From Paramecium octaurelia (taxonomy: Eukaryota > Ciliophora > Oligohymenophorea > Peniculida > Parameciidae), in NCBI GenBank assembly GCA_905182995.1, contig CAJJDP010000101.1, forward strand, positions 313,099 through 377,098: a stretch of 64,000 bases of DNA, in the 5' to 3' direction. The notes under the pieces are model-generated. The model was not told where the DNA came from. It saw nothing but the letters and a program-made list of their open reading frames with translations, and ran no database searches. Position 1 is the first letter of the stretch; each line of letters starts with the position of its first letter. Below, one piece after another: positions 42,933 to 55,610 of this stretch. The position numbers and the translations under genes were made by a program.

Positions 42933-43403
42933 ATGGATGATCAATATGCTAAACTAATTGAATTCTTGTTGAATTAAAGATAACCTTTGGCAGAATTTTA
43001 TTAATTTAAATTATCCAATTTCATTCAACTTCCTTAAAATAGATTTTTATTTATTATTCCTATATCTATTGATATTATTATTATTATTTACTCTGTCATA
43101 CTTGTGTTTTATTTATGTCATACACTTAATTAGACAGTAGAGTCTATGCTTTTTTAGCACTATAAGTAAATTATTTAAATAATTTAGAGGATGGGCAAGA
43201 CTCATCAATAACAAGAAAGGTAAATCCATATTAACTAAAAATTCCTTAAGCATGAGTGGTTAATAAATTGTACAGAGATATTTCTGTTTTGTAATTATGA
43301 TATTATTCAGAGAGTTTCAATGTAAAATATAATTAATTTACTCACTATTATCAAATTATTTTAGTAACTATAGAATTTATTAATTTAAACTCTCATTTTT
43401 TGA
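42933..43403 (+). CDS. Possible single-span membrane protein (142 aa)
   Basis: A model with introns 43166-43187 (22 nt) and 43291-43310 (20 nt). One strong membrane segment (FIIPISIDIIIIIYSVILVF) follows a short soluble head (MDDQYAKLIEFLLNQRQPLA). Then comes a basic KKGWARLINNKKGKSILTKN stretch. The 3' end has an alternative frame if the second intron is not used. No family recognised. Confidence 0.42.
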
Positions 43404-43764
43404 CAATTTTAAATTTTAAATTGCGATATAAACTATTCATAATATTATTAAATTAAAATAAAATTTCATTGATTTATTTGTAGCCAACCTCGCAAATCTA
43501 TTTATTAGCTTCAATTGTTTCATGGAGGACAAGCTAAAAGCTCGAAATAAATCAGAATATGAAGGAGTTAATTATGTTGTTATGAATTTTTACCTCGTTT
43601 GAAGAGAATATAGAATATGATATACCAAATCTTATTGAGGGAATACTCATTTAGGGACGACTGGGTTGAGATTTTACTGTTTATAACTGACACAGAAATG
43701 AGATAGTTAAGAGTTATTATTTTAAAATCTGGAACATGGGAGTAATTTATTATAAAAATTAAAA
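43404..43764. other. Upstream region of kinase gene, no confident gene
   Basis: AT-rich to 43480, then moderately GC-richer DNA in which a plus-strand frame overlapping the kinase start reads LLREYSFRDDWVEILLFITD. It runs antiparallel to nothing known and overlaps the better-supported kinase frame, so it may be a chance frame or an upstream exon. Confidence 0.35.
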
Positions 43765-45068
43765 ATGAGCTCAACCAAATTTACCATGCAGAGTTATGTT
43801 AGATCTTGCACTTTAATATCAACGAATTAAAATCCGATTCGCTTAATGCTAAATCCCAACACAAAATTTAGCGATGTGGCTAAGTTGATTCAAATAGTTT
43901 GGAGATAAAATGCTTAGTAATTACGACTATTTTTGATTGATGGAACTGAAATCGAAGAAAAAGATTTGATTTCCATTAAAAAAGGCACGACTCTGTATGC
44001 TCAATTGAAAAATGATGAGAGTGACTTGAGCAATTTGAAGTTCGAGTATGATATTGTCAAAAGAGTCGGAGAAGGAGGATAAGGGATCATATTTTTGGGA
44101 AAGCACAAAGAAACTAAAGAATTGGTGGCCATTAAGAAGATAAGCTCATCAACTTGGTAGGACTAAGACATGGAGATACTGGAATAAGAATCTCTAATCC
44201 TAAAATAGTTAGATCATAAAAATATTGTAAAACTATACGAGAAATTCACATATCCTAATTAGAAGGAAGTTATTATGGTGATGGAGTACTTGTAAGGAGG
44301 GTCGTTATTGACTCAAGCTAATTGTAATTATCACATTTAACTTCTAGCTAAATTAACAGAAGGTGAAGCTAAACACTTCTCTCGCTAAGTAGTGGAGGCT
44401 ATTGCTTATTGTCATGAAAGAAAAATCATCCATTGTGATTTAAAATTAGAAAATATAATGTTATCATCCCTTTCTTGTAAAGATGTAATAAGTATTAAAT
44501 ATTTATTTAGATAAAAATAATTGATTTCGGAGTTTCGAATTATGCTGGATAACCTTTGGTTACAGAAAATGTGGTTGGTACTCTGTCCTATTTGGCTCCA
44601 GAAGTATTGTCGAGTTCATATAAATTTATTCAACCTGGACAGGATGTGTGGGCTGTAGGTTGTATAATATATGGCTTGGTCTTTGGGAAGCTGCCCTTTG
44701 ATGGTAACAGTCCCTCAGAAACATACAGAAATATAATTTAATGCAATTACTAGATTACTAAGAAATCAGTGTCAAAAGAATTAATACATTTATTGAGTAT
44801 TATATTTGTGGTGAATCCAAAAGAGAGAGCAAATATTTTCGATGTTCTATCTCATAATTGGTTTAGAGAGCAATTAAAAATATTCAAATTGAATTTTAGT
44901 GGAATCAATGTTCGTATAGGAAGGTCTTCTAGTGTTGCAAAAATGTATTCGTCGCGGAAATCGTATGATGAAGACTAAGGTTTGGTCATAAGTTAAAGGA
45001 AGATTGTTTTCAGTAGAAGATCGGTAACTAGATTAGATAAAGTGCCATTTGGTGCAAAAATTAAATGA
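43765..45068 (+). CDS. Protein kinase with ubiquitin-like N-terminal region and HCD catalytic motif
   Basis: 425 residues in two exons (intron 44485-44510). Residues ~10-80 look like a small beta-grasp domain (NPIRLMLNPNTKFSDVAKLI, then LFLIDGTEIEEKDLISIKKG). The kinase core is of CAMK/SNF1 flavour: VKRVGEGGQGIIFLG, VAIKKI, KIIHCDLKLENIM, KIIDFGVSNYAG, NVVGTLSYLAPEVL, and KERANIFDVLSHNWF. The catalytic loop has HCD where HRD is usual; Asp and DFG are intact, so activity is possible but regulation by activation-loop phosphorylation may differ. The short tail is Ser/Arg-rich. Confidence 0.85.
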
Positions 45069-45214
45069 TTTGTTTATAATTTCTTAATTATTTGTTATGA
45101 GTATGAAGATATATATTAATTAGTTAAATCATTCTATTTCTTCTTCTAACATTCTTATATCATTTAATTACTGGAGATTTTTGTAAATTAAGAATTGGCA
45201 AGCTAATAGAGTTA

Positions 45215-46692
45215 TCATTAATATTTACAATTTTCAGATGCTATGATATCCACCTTTGGACTCAATCTCACTTAGATTTTATAGAATAGTTGATTATTGA
45301 TCAATTTTTATTTGAATTCTTCCGATTTATCAAATATAATGCTGATTGTTATTAATGAGAATTCACAATTGTCTTTTGTGTCTGCCAAATGAACAAATAT
45401 AGTTTTCCCACTTTAATTAAGTCTAACAAAAGTTTAAAAAAGAATAACCAAGAAGATGTTCAGTAGTTACTAATTGCTAAATCCATAAATATCCTCAAAA
45501 CTATTGCTGGAAAATTCAACTTATATCTGTTTATAAGCCATGCTGTATATGTGTATCAAATCTTTAACCATTTCAGTAATGTTGATCTATTGGATCTTCT
45601 CCTCAATATCTTGGAAACTGTTGCATTAGGTGTATTTGCCAATAAAATACATGCAATGAATTTTTAATTTATAAATATTATCAATTGTATTTTTAGAGTT
45701 GATAGCATTTTACATCAAATTCAATTGTTTCTTGAGAAAATTAATAGTCAAATTCTAATGTTAATTTATTCCTTGAATAAGAGCATCCTTCAATTTAGAA
45801 AGTTAACGAATTTTCTATTCGTGTTAATCAAACACTATTAAGAACACCTACTAACCCAAATAGAAGTCAGATAATCGAATCACTGTCTTTTTTGACTCGG
45901 ATTCCTAATCAAATCTTTAAATTCGCAAAGTATGCAAGAAAATCTTTTTATAATCACTGCAACTTCTTGTCCTATTCAATATATACTATTCAAGATTGTC
46001 ATTGCCCATTTTGTAAGATCTCAAAAAGGATCTCAGATTTTCTGAGGGGGCCTTTTCATTATCCCAAAATATCTTCTACATATCATTCTATAACTTAAGA
46101 TCAAAATTTATTCTCTCGTCATCAAAAGTAAACATCAAAAATGGATTCTATATTATTACTGGCAAGGTTTATTCTAATTAAATTTATTGAGTTTACCCCA
46201 TTATTTATCAGAAAATTATAATTAAAAATGAGCTCTCTAATTTTAATCGTTTTAATAGATAAATAACAATATACACAGAGTAGTGATTATTATTTATATG
46301 AAATCCTAAACTATGAAAAGATCATTGACTAATCCCGAAATCAGTATTCGAGATGCAAGAAAAACCACCAATTAAATTGGGGCTTCCTAAATGCTGGAAA
46401 AGTAGAACATCGTCATGTTGAATATCATTACATTTTATCCGTTTATGTAAATGCATTAAGGGTATTTATAATAATTTGCACAAACCTATAGTATACACAA
46501 AAGATTGTTTGTAAATGAATAGATGCTCTTTACCTTTTCCGGCGATCCTTTAAAAGAAACACCCACTAGAAATATACTGTAACAAGCGAAACAGATTTCC
46601 CAATACATAACTTCGTTATTTCCTAACACAATCGAAGTTATCAATCTGACTAATGCGAACAATAGAAGTAATATCGACAGAATCTTTCTCAT
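45215..46692 (-). CDS. Membrane protein of histidine-kinase-like family (484 aa)
   Basis: Two exons around a 23-nt intron (46174-46196). The N-terminal ~165 residues carry four to five membrane segments (ILSILLLLFALVRLITSIVL). A cytosolic part begins QTLPVIIQNPFLMFTFDDER, followed by WDNEKAPSENLRSFLRSYKM. A helical block containing LKIHCMYFIGKY then precedes LNIFLVILFQTFVRLNQSGK, positioned like a kinase N-box region. Neither the His of a phosphoacceptor box nor G-boxes are evident. It is clearly homologous to the next gene (shared WDxxxAPxxNLRxFLRxY and LKxHCMYFxGx) and sits tail-to-head with it. Confidence 0.75.
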
Positions 46693-46892
46693 CCCAACAT
46701 TTTTTATTAATCGATCTAATTAATAAGCTTGTTCAATTCCAGGTAAAGCAAATTATAAAGTTAACTTCTTTTTCATATATATATATATAAATTAATTTTC
46801 GAGTGTTATCACATCTGAATCAATATTTTGGAATTAATTTATATATATAAATGCCAACAATTTAAATATCAAAACACAATAACTAAATAAAA

Positions 46893-48521
46893 TCAAATAA
46901 TTTCTTCTTGAATCTTGCGAATTTATTCTAAAGCTTCTTGGTTTTAATACAGAAACAGTTTTAGAGCTTTAATATAAAGAGATTACTTACTGTTATTTAT
47001 AATATGAATCTCGAGATTAGGACAAAGCCTTCTTTGTATTTTCTTAAACAAGGGATTCTATTCCAATTCAAACTTTAACTATGAGTAGCATTCAGTTTAG
47101 AATTATATAAATATTAATTGATTATTCTTGTAATCAACACCAAATTATATGATATTTTTCAGATCTATCGATTTTAGCCTAATTATCATCTAATAAATGA
47201 TTAAAATAAACGTCTGCAGCAATTCCTCATTGCTCTTTATGTAAATGTCCTAAAATTCTAAAGAAACCAACTCAAAATTTTAAGTGTTATAAGCATTGCA
47301 AAATAAATGAGTCATTTATTTCAATAATTTACTCACATTAATATCTTTGAGACGAAAATCAACTTCTGCAAAGCTGTTAACCTAATTAAACTGCCCAAGA
47401 AAATACATGCAATGGAGTTTTAACTTGGAAATCTATTGTTGAACATTTTAACTCAATTTCAAGTTTGATAATTAAAATAATTATTTTTTTAAAAAACTCA
47501 CAGTAATAGATTAATTTGAGTTTAAACATTCCATCAACTATTCTTGTATCCTTTCAAATTGTTATTATTCCAAATTCTACCCATTAAAAGTAATCAGGTA
47601 GTATTTCTCACCCAAAAAGCATTCAGTGTAATTGATATTTAAGTGATCCTTTAAATCTAAACCTGTAACATTAAAGCTCTTTGTAAAGAAATAATCAAAT
47701 TCCTCCTTAAACTTAGGAATCCTTTACAAGATAAATTACTCCAAGGAATTCTATTCAAAATAGTATTTCCTTAAGAAAATCCTTAAGTTTTTGGTAGGGG
47801 CATTTGAATCATCCCAAATAATCGAAGTTATTTTATTGCTGAATTTCAAATTAAATTACTAGGATTTTTCATCAAAATTTATCAACAAGAATTAATTTTA
47901 TATTAAAAATGGTAGAAAGCGAACTATTGTATAATCAATTTATTTACATAACTGATTGTCAAAGCAATGTTAACGAAAACCTTTCTTCAACATCTTATGG
48001 TTATAATAGCCATATAAGATAATTGCAAAATCCCCTATCAATTAGTAAATCAAAGAATATATATTAAATCCATCTTTGACTATCGAAATCCAAATTTTAA
48101 TTCCTAAGCCAGCGATAACTTGGATCAAAACCATGTTAAAATCGATAAAACCATAAACTATAAGATTAAATATCATCAGCAATTGTGAGTTATCATAAAT
48201 CTCTTAAAAATTCTTTGTTTCATAAACTTGAATCTACATTAAACTAAATATAACACAAGTTATTTAAATAGCTATTTTCTTTATGAAGAGTTTCCCTTTT
48301 ATCGATATGGCTATTGATAATATAGTTTGTATAACAAAACCCCCTCCACCTATAAAATAGTAATTTTTATCTCCAAAAAGAGTTGATAATAATCTTGTTA
48401 TTGAATAAATAAACATCAACATGAAGATGAGTCGTTGATATTGTTTCGAGCCTTGATAGACAAATTCTCCAAATGAAGTTTAGAGGCTTTGATCTAATGG
48501 AAGATTAATTGATTTATTCAT
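46893..48521 (-). CDS. Membrane protein of histidine-kinase-like family (542 aa)
   Basis: An intronless frame of 542 codons. Five to six hydrophobic segments lie in residues ~35-190 (LIFMLMFIYSITRLLSTLFG, GGGFVIQTILSIAISI). Then FLINFDEKSQQFNLKFSNKI and SIIWDDSNAPTKNLRIFLRK open the cytosolic part. A helical linker with LKLHCMYFLGQFNQVNSFAE precedes LLQTFILIIYQMIIRLKSID, which aligns in position with the H-N-box stretch of sensor kinases. The remainder (LIFIQFQTECYSQLKFELEQ) has no G-box. Its start is 16 nt from that of the plus-strand relative at 48538. Confidence 0.78.
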
Positions 48522-48537
48522 AAAGATTATTAATATT

Positions 48538-49726
48538 ATGCCTTTGTCTTTAATCTTTTTTATATTATTTTATGAGAGAAGAGGGAATTTTACTATAATG
48601 ATTCTTGAAATTTTTTTGTATTGCTAGAGACATTTAAATCAAATGAGCGATAGACAATCACTATTCATATTTTTATACTTTTTATAAAAATAAAATCGTA
48701 TTATATAATTAAAGTACATTGTAGACAATGAAAAAAAAGTGGATTTCTTTTAAAATAGTCTAATTATGGAATATTTTCAATTTTGCACTTCAGAATCTAC
48801 AGCCAAACCATAGTAATTATTATATCTAAGACTTTCTTCACCATTTATTGACATATTTATCAAATATATTAATAAAAAGTTGAAATAAATGTAATAAAAG
48901 ACACCTAATATTTTTGTAAGATCTGTCGATCCCTTTCAACATTTTAAGTGTTAAGAATTGTTTAATTGCATCATTTGATGAGGAACAGGCTTCAAATTGT
49001 ATGGAACATATGAATAAATGCATCAAAAAACAAATCACTATTATTGGTGATTAATAAAAATAGTGAAATAAAATATATAGATTAATAAAAAATTTTAAAA
49101 ATATAGACCATTCAGCAAATCGAGCGGTTTGATAAATTCAATTTGATAATGAATAACATTAATTCTTATATCTACTATTAACTACTCCTATGGAATACTC
49201 TAAATTGCCTGTCTTCTTATTAAAATTGAAATCTATGTTAGAAGTACTTTTTTAGAGTGAATTGATAGGATTAATGTAATCAGCACATCATCAGTTGGAA
49301 TGAATAAGGAAATAAAGTCATCATCCATTAGATTGATGAGTTTAGGTCTTCAATTTTGCCACTCTACTTTAAGAGTACTAACTATTCCAGTTTCTAAAAG
49401 TAACATTATTATGTTGATTACAGATAATTAAATAATTATGGATTCAAGAATATCAGATAGTCTGCAAGACAATGCGAATTTTATAATGAGTATTGGACTC
49501 ATGATTACAAAAGAATTCATTAAATAATGAGGAAGAGACATATTCAAGAGGATGTCAATTCAACATCAACTTTTATGTCATCTCTGTTGTTGTTAATATC
49601 AAATTAGAAATAGTTGATGGCTAATATAGAAATGATACATCAGTAATAATCTATGATAAGTTAAAACATATATCATCTCCACACAGAATCGATGAAATAA
49701 TAAGAACTAATTATTAACTTGGCTGA
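48538..49726 (+). CDS. Probable third member of the histidine-kinase-like family, exon map unresolved
   Basis: The opening frame from 48538 is open for over 120 codons (RHLNQMSDRQSLFIFLYF, then SSPFIDIFIKYINKKLKQMQ). A 31-nt intron near 48918-48949 would lead to NCLIASFDEEQASNCMEHMN, which resembles the LIxFDxxxxxx(M/L)xxCI block of the two neighbours. Further on, SRISDSLQDNANFIMSIGLM followed by ITKEFIKQ looks like the G2-box end of an ATPase domain, then GCQFNINFYVISVVV. TGA codons between these blocks fall in changing frames; I could not place all introns, so this may be an intron-rich gene or a decayed copy. Boundaries are approximate. Confidence 0.45.
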
Positions 49727-50449
49727 TGAAATTTGATTTAGAATTCATTCATTTTTATTAATTGCTATTAACCTTTTATAATTATTATTTGGTTTCCTTC
49801 CAATACATTAAAGTATGATGTTATAAATAAATTGATATTCATTTTTTAGTCCACAAAAGCTAAGCTGAAAACATGATGTACAAAACAAAGACAAAAATTC
49901 TTAAACTGCATATATAATTTATTAAATGAAAGATCCTTCTAAATTCATCAAGTATGCGAGTAACTTTGAAATAATTCGAATGTCATAAAGTGGATTTGCT
50001 ATTTGGAATGTTGAATAAATGAAAAATAGGTTTCATGAGATACTAAACAAAAAATTGATTTAAAATAATACTTAGAGAAGATACCAAAGGTTATTTTATT
50101 ATTCCACTATCATATAAAAAAAGGAGAACTGAATAAAACCTTTGATAAAAAGAAAACCAAAAATAAGTTGAATTAATTGAATAAAGAGTTAATGCATATT
50201 AAAAGTTAGACAAAACATACTAAAATATACATGCAGATTTCAGTTAAATCAATGTTAAAACTAAAACAATATTATGGGAATCTTATAATGTAATATTATG
50301 ATATGCAATTACTTAACTGCTTATAAGAGTGTGTTATTTAAGAAAATAATTTTATTTCTGAATAATATTGATAAATAGAGATAAGATAATGGCAATTTTA
50401 TTCTATCAAATTAAATTAATATTTTAATCAACCTAACAGAATACCCTCA
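49727..50449. other. Stretch without a confident gene
   Basis: Two plus-strand frames look mildly coding: a 68-codon frame from 49925 (MKDPSKFIKYASNFEIIRMS...) and an open stretch around 50140-50365 (KTKNKLNQLNKELMHIKSQT). They are in different frames and I found no short intron to join them. Possibly one small gene. Confidence 0.35.
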
Positions 50450-52573
50450 TCAACAACATTACTTTTCTTAATTTTCTAATTTGTATTAATATAAAAGTAC
50501 TTTTGCATAATTTTTTAACTTTTTGTGTAAGTTTAGAAAAATTTGGTGTTTTTCATTATCAGTAACTGTTAAATCCGAGCGAATAATTTCATCCATTCCC
50601 GAAATGTAAGTCTATTCCTCAAAAGTTTTTTTACAACAGGTTTTACACCCAAAATTGAACAATAAATTTAATAGGATTACTTATGTAATAACTGAAAACC
50701 AAAAATGAAAGAAACCAAAAGCCACTAAATAAAAATATACCAGTAGATAAATATTGAACGCAATATAAAAACTTTGTATCGCTTTTTCATAACTATCTTT
50801 AACAACTGGAGTTGAATAATTTATAAATTAATATTTATCTACCCAATATAATAGTATTAGTGAAAGCATTGTTAAGGGAATAATCGGGGGATATTGAAAT
50901 CCAAATATTGTGGCTGAAAAAATCTTAGACAATTTGATCCTTTTTTAATAAAAATTAAATTCTCTTGATTAAAATAATAGATTTGCTTCTCTTTAAGTTT
51001 TATTATTAGATCTTTTAATTTTCAACTTCAACAATTTAATTTTTTTCCATAAATATTTATAATCAAAAATTGAGATAATTGATGGAACGATAATATTCAA
51101 GTAGGAGTATGTTATCAAATAATCCATGAATCCTTCATTTTGCATTATACTATCACTGGTAGGAATTAGATAGTTTGAATACATATTCCAAGATTACAAG
51201 TCTGCTCTATATATTTATCCTGTTATAATTATCAACATCTAAATATCAATCAATGCTTACAAAATCTAAATTAACTTGGCCCAATCTAGAATGAAATTGT
51301 CTTCCTAAAAGTTCATAGAGGGCTTGTGTAATCATTGAAAACAATGTGAAGCAAATATTTAAAATTTATTTAATTATTTCCTATTATTCTCCATTGAAAT
51401 GAGAATTCATGAATTCAAATCTTATTTTTAATATGATAAATTGTGACATAAAAAAAGTTAACTGATTATGGCTATAATAAATAAGGTGATAAAGTATTAA
51501 CAGTAAGTACCCTTTATTTAACAATCAGAATAATATATTTACTTTTACTCATCACAAAGTTACATTAAATTTTTTTTTATTTGTTTACAATATACATAGC
51601 ATTATTTTTTGCTTTTCTCAATTTCGATTTTATCATAGAACACTTCTTTTACTATCATTTTTTTCTTTTACTGAAATATTATTAAAATATTTACTCTTCT
51701 CGTTTTTCTCTCAAATATAGCATGCTCATTATTATTTTAAAGAATTATTACCTTAAAAATTAAAAATTTAGTGAGCTTTTAATAAAATAGACTTAAAAGC
51801 AAGGGAAAATCAGTGAAAATTAGATTTGATCATCCTTAAGGAAATTTTAATTTTTCAAATAAAATTTTCTCGTATGACTTTAAATTTTTTGTATAAAACA
51901 AAAATATTTCTTCATTATGGACTCGCAAAAAATCAAGAATTTATTCATTAGTTATCTTATCAGGAAAATTAAGTCCTGAAAAATAGAAATCCATAATTCC
52001 GAAAAGGAATATCATATTTTTAGAGAATTACATACAAAATTCACGTCTAAGGTAATAAATATGAGTTATTGCTGACAACACAATAATAGTAATATATAGA
52101 TAATCAGTGAGACACTCTAATTCAGAAGCTAAGTTCCAAATAGAAAACCTTTTGAATGAGTTTTAATCACAATTTGGATGTATTTCACATATGTTTCCTT
52201 ATTGATTTCGAAACATAGAAAAAGGGACAACAATAATACTAATTATTAATAACTCTTGTATACCAAATAGGAAGAAATGATAGTATCATCCATTTAATAG
52301 TTTCAAAGTAATCAGATGCTATCTCACAATTTTCTGATTTTCTTAAATCACTACATATTGAATATTTAATATGATCTTGATAATAATCACAGCAAAGACA
52401 TTAAGGGGAATTGCTTACAGGTTCTTAGTAGGCTTTAAAAGAATTCTTACTTTAATTATTAGAAGTACTCCATGTAATTCAGCTTTCTTCAAATCAGCTG
52501 GAATCTTATAGTAATTATAAATCATCTCAGGTAATATTTCTGACTAAAACAATGTTATCTAATCACTCTCCAT
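50450..52573 (-). CDS. OSCA/TMEM63-like (CSC1) channel protein, exon map partial
   Basis: Reverse-strand gene with many membrane segments. It starts MESDQITLFQSEILPEMIYN. Early introns of 23 nt (GTACTTC...AAGTAAG) and 25 nt (GTATACA...AATTAG) join a Cys-rich segment (SPQCLCCDYYQDHIKYSICS) to a span (CIIVVPFSMF). Then come ITHIYYLRREF and a soluble block NFPDKITNEQILDFLRVHNE. The 3' half holds FMDYLITYSYLNIIVPSIIS, a KTQREANLLFQSREFNFYQK helix and FQYPPIIPLTMLSLILLYWV followed by DKY, as in the RSN1_7TM region of hyperosmolality-gated channels. A 22-nt intron precedes MLIIITGQIY. The 51500-51850 region joining the halves is unresolved. Likely a mechanosensitive cation channel. Confidence 0.55.
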
Positions 52574-54182
52574 ATCTTTTCGATAAAATTTATTTAATTA
52601 TAATTATTAAGAAAAATATGTTCTTAATTCTTTAACTTCATTCTAATTTAGATATTTGAATTATTTTCAAAATTAACAATTTTTAAGGTATATTTGAATT
52701 TAAAATACATATGGAGAACAACTTATCATACTGATTGACAATTGAATTTTTGTTCAAAATGATGAATGATAAAAAAAGTATTTAAGATGAAAAGATTTAA
52801 GTATTGCAAATGTGTTAAATAAACCATTAACCCTGTGAATGGAAAAGCAATATTTCGGCAATGGATTAGATAAATTAATATTTATTTTGCCTTTAATTAT
52901 TATTCAAATTATTCATGTACAAACTAAAATTTAACATCATCTAGTCATGGTAAGATCACTCCATGACCATTTTACTTGAATAATCAAATGAAAGATGAAG
53001 CAAAAATGGAAATCAAGGTTGAAATACTATTATTTTTATGTAATTTTAACCTTCTGAATTGGATAAAAATCTTAAAAAAAAGTTGAATTTTTCACTCTAT
53101 CTCCTATTTCTTTATTGGTTTTTATATTGATTGTTTCTTTGATTCTAAATTTTTGATAAGGAAGAATCAAAAAGTTTAAATGAAAAATAAAATAGACTAT
53201 AATTAATAGCATAAAATACTTAATATAAGGTAAAATTATTTAGTTCATTGTATTTTTGAGAGTAATTATGTTTAGTTTATAAATGTAAAGGAATTTTACA
53301 GTGGAAATTTTATCTTGAAAATACAATATTTTGAGATACCAGTTTTAAAAAATACTAATATAATTTATTTTCTTCCTTTGTATATATAATAAATGTGTTG
53401 ATGTTATGGATAGCAATATTTAAGTAATCTAACTAATAAAATCCTGGTACAGAAGAGGTCTTAAACTAAATGGAGTGATTTTGATATAAAATGAAGGACA
53501 TTTTCGATGAGGATTGTCAAAGAAAGTTTTCATTGAATTACTGATACAATTTAGTTTGTTATAATTATACAGTATTGAGAAAAGAGAAAAAAAATACTCA
53601 AATTTGACTGAGGTTAATACTTCTACGTTAGATGATGGAATTAGTTTGTATGTTTAACTTAAATTTCTTTATTTTTTTGGATTGTTTATTTGAAACTTGT
53701 GAGTTTTGAATTTTGAGATGCTTGAAGAGCTATTTGAGCTCTACTTCTTGTTCAATTTAGAGATATTCCGTCATTTCACTATCAAAAGATTCTTGTTTGG
53801 ATTACATTTGTTCTCTGAATATTTGGTATTTATTTATATTTTTAAATAAATAAAATCCTAATTAATTTTATATAGTCATAAATTGAACTGGATTTAACGA
53901 TTATATTGTATTTCAAAAATCATGTATCCATACATCATAATTAGTTGCTAATATTAATAATTCATATAAATTTCAGTTTTCAACTTTATTATGATTATAG
54001 TTTTTTATCCTTAGCTTACTAAATTCTTATGGGAATCAAACCCAATTAGTTTAGATCTGCAAGTCTCATTGAAATTCAGTATTTGTAAGTCTTATGAATT
54101 GAGATGATTGATGATTGGATTAGTGTGGTATGATTCAAATATATATATTATTTAATTTAGAAACAAAAATAAATTGATATTA
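52574..54182. other. Long stretch with only weak gene candidates
   Basis: Contains a 79-codon plus-strand frame at 52759-52998 (MMNDKKSIQDEKIQVLQMCQ...). There is also a 69-codon minus-strand frame at 53598-53807 with coiled-coil composition (MQSKQESFDSEMTEYLQIEQ). A plus-strand start at 54029 (MGIKPNQFRSASLIEIQ) might be a first exon of the diacylglycerol kinase gene. The rest is AT-rich with no support for coding. Confidence 0.45.
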
Positions 54183-55568
54183 ATGTAGTATTAATAGTTC
54201 TCAGAAAGCGAACAATAGCAATCTACATTAAATTTAGGATTATTTTATTTATTTTACAATTCAGGTAGTGGGAGTGTTAAGGCTAATTAGTTTTGTGTAT
54301 TGGATGTATTATTTGATTAATAATTTAGTGTGCTGATATCACTTTAATTGTTGATGGTAAAGAAGTGCAAATCTCTTTCTTCAGCATTCAAAATGTGGCT
54401 TCCAGAAATTAGGGTTATAGCAAATTGAAGGATGATTTAAGTTCAAGTACCTTATTTGTATAATTCAGATAATAAATAAATCCCAATCGTCATAGCAGGA
54501 GGAGATGGTTCCATGATGTGGGTGATAGAGTAAATGATCTAACAAAAAATTGATATCAATCAAATAGTTATTATTCCATTACCTTGTGGAACAGGAAATG
54601 ATTTTTCAAATGCATTAGGTAGTGTTAACATAATGTATTCAAGGGTGGGATACTGATATACCAGGAAACATGCTAGAAAACGACTATCGAATTCTAAAGC
54701 AATATATAAGATTTTGGTAGAAAGGCCATCAATGCTTTTTTGACATTTGGGATATTACTATCTAAACTCAATAGGATGGATACTTTTAAGAGATAAAGAA
54801 GAATGAGAAGGGCTATACCAAATAAAGTGTCAAAGACCTTGATGGGATGAATACTAACATTTTGGAAAAGAAAATGTCCAACTACTTTAGTATTGGAGTG
54901 GATGCAAGGATTGGATATGGGTTTGATAAGAATAGAACAACCAATAGACATCTCAATAAAATTTGCTATTGTTTATAAGGCATATAAAAGATGTTCTTGA
55001 AAAACCCAAGATTAAATCAAGTTGTGGAATTTGTTGAACACTTTGTATTTATTTATTGAACCTTAATATCTTAGAATCATAAGGAATAGAAAACCCTATT
55101 CAAAACTGTGAATTGCCAAGATAAAAATGCTTTAACTGTTCCTGGAAATCCTGCAACTTTAGTATGTTTGAACATCAATTCATATGCTGCTGGGATTACA
55201 GATATTTGGAAAAATGGAAAAACTCCACCAGAATTTTTGCAAAAGAACAAATTATATTCTGAAAAAACCTCATTCTCTGATGGATTATTAGAATTTATAT
55301 CATTCGATTCTATTGCAGGAATTGGATCTGAAAGGTTAAATCTCATTTATGAATCTTAAATAGAGTATTGGCTGGCAATGCAACAAGATTGGCTTAAACT
55401 AATGGACCTTTGCTTATTAAATTTTAAGAATCAAATTAAAACAACACTGTAAATAGTTACATCTAAATTGATGGTCAATATTTTTCTATCATCAATCCTT
55501 TGAGTGTGGAAATTTAACCATGTCGACAATTACCTCAAGGCAAAATAAGAATTTTAATGAAGGATTGA
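54183..55568 (+). CDS. Diacylglycerol kinase
   Basis: Lipid kinase making phosphatidic acid from diacylglycerol, 418 residues in six exons. Introns: 54306-54328, 54447-54468, 54619-54643, 55045-55074 and 55335-55363. The catalytic domain runs from YNSGSGSVKANQF (NxxSG start) through IVIAGGDGSMMWVIEQMIQQ and IIPLPCGTGNDFSNALGWDT to the accessory domain: MSNYFSIGVDARIGYGFDKN, then LEFISFDSIAGIGSERVLAG, NATRLAQTNGP and YIQIDGQYFSI. No C1 or PH domain is seen, so it is a minimal type. The start is uncertain; an additional 5' exon is possible. Convergent with the next gene, 42 nt apart. Confidence 0.9.
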
Positions 55569-55610
55569 AGATTATACAAAATATTTGTAATCAGAATAAT
55601 CAAATTAAAG

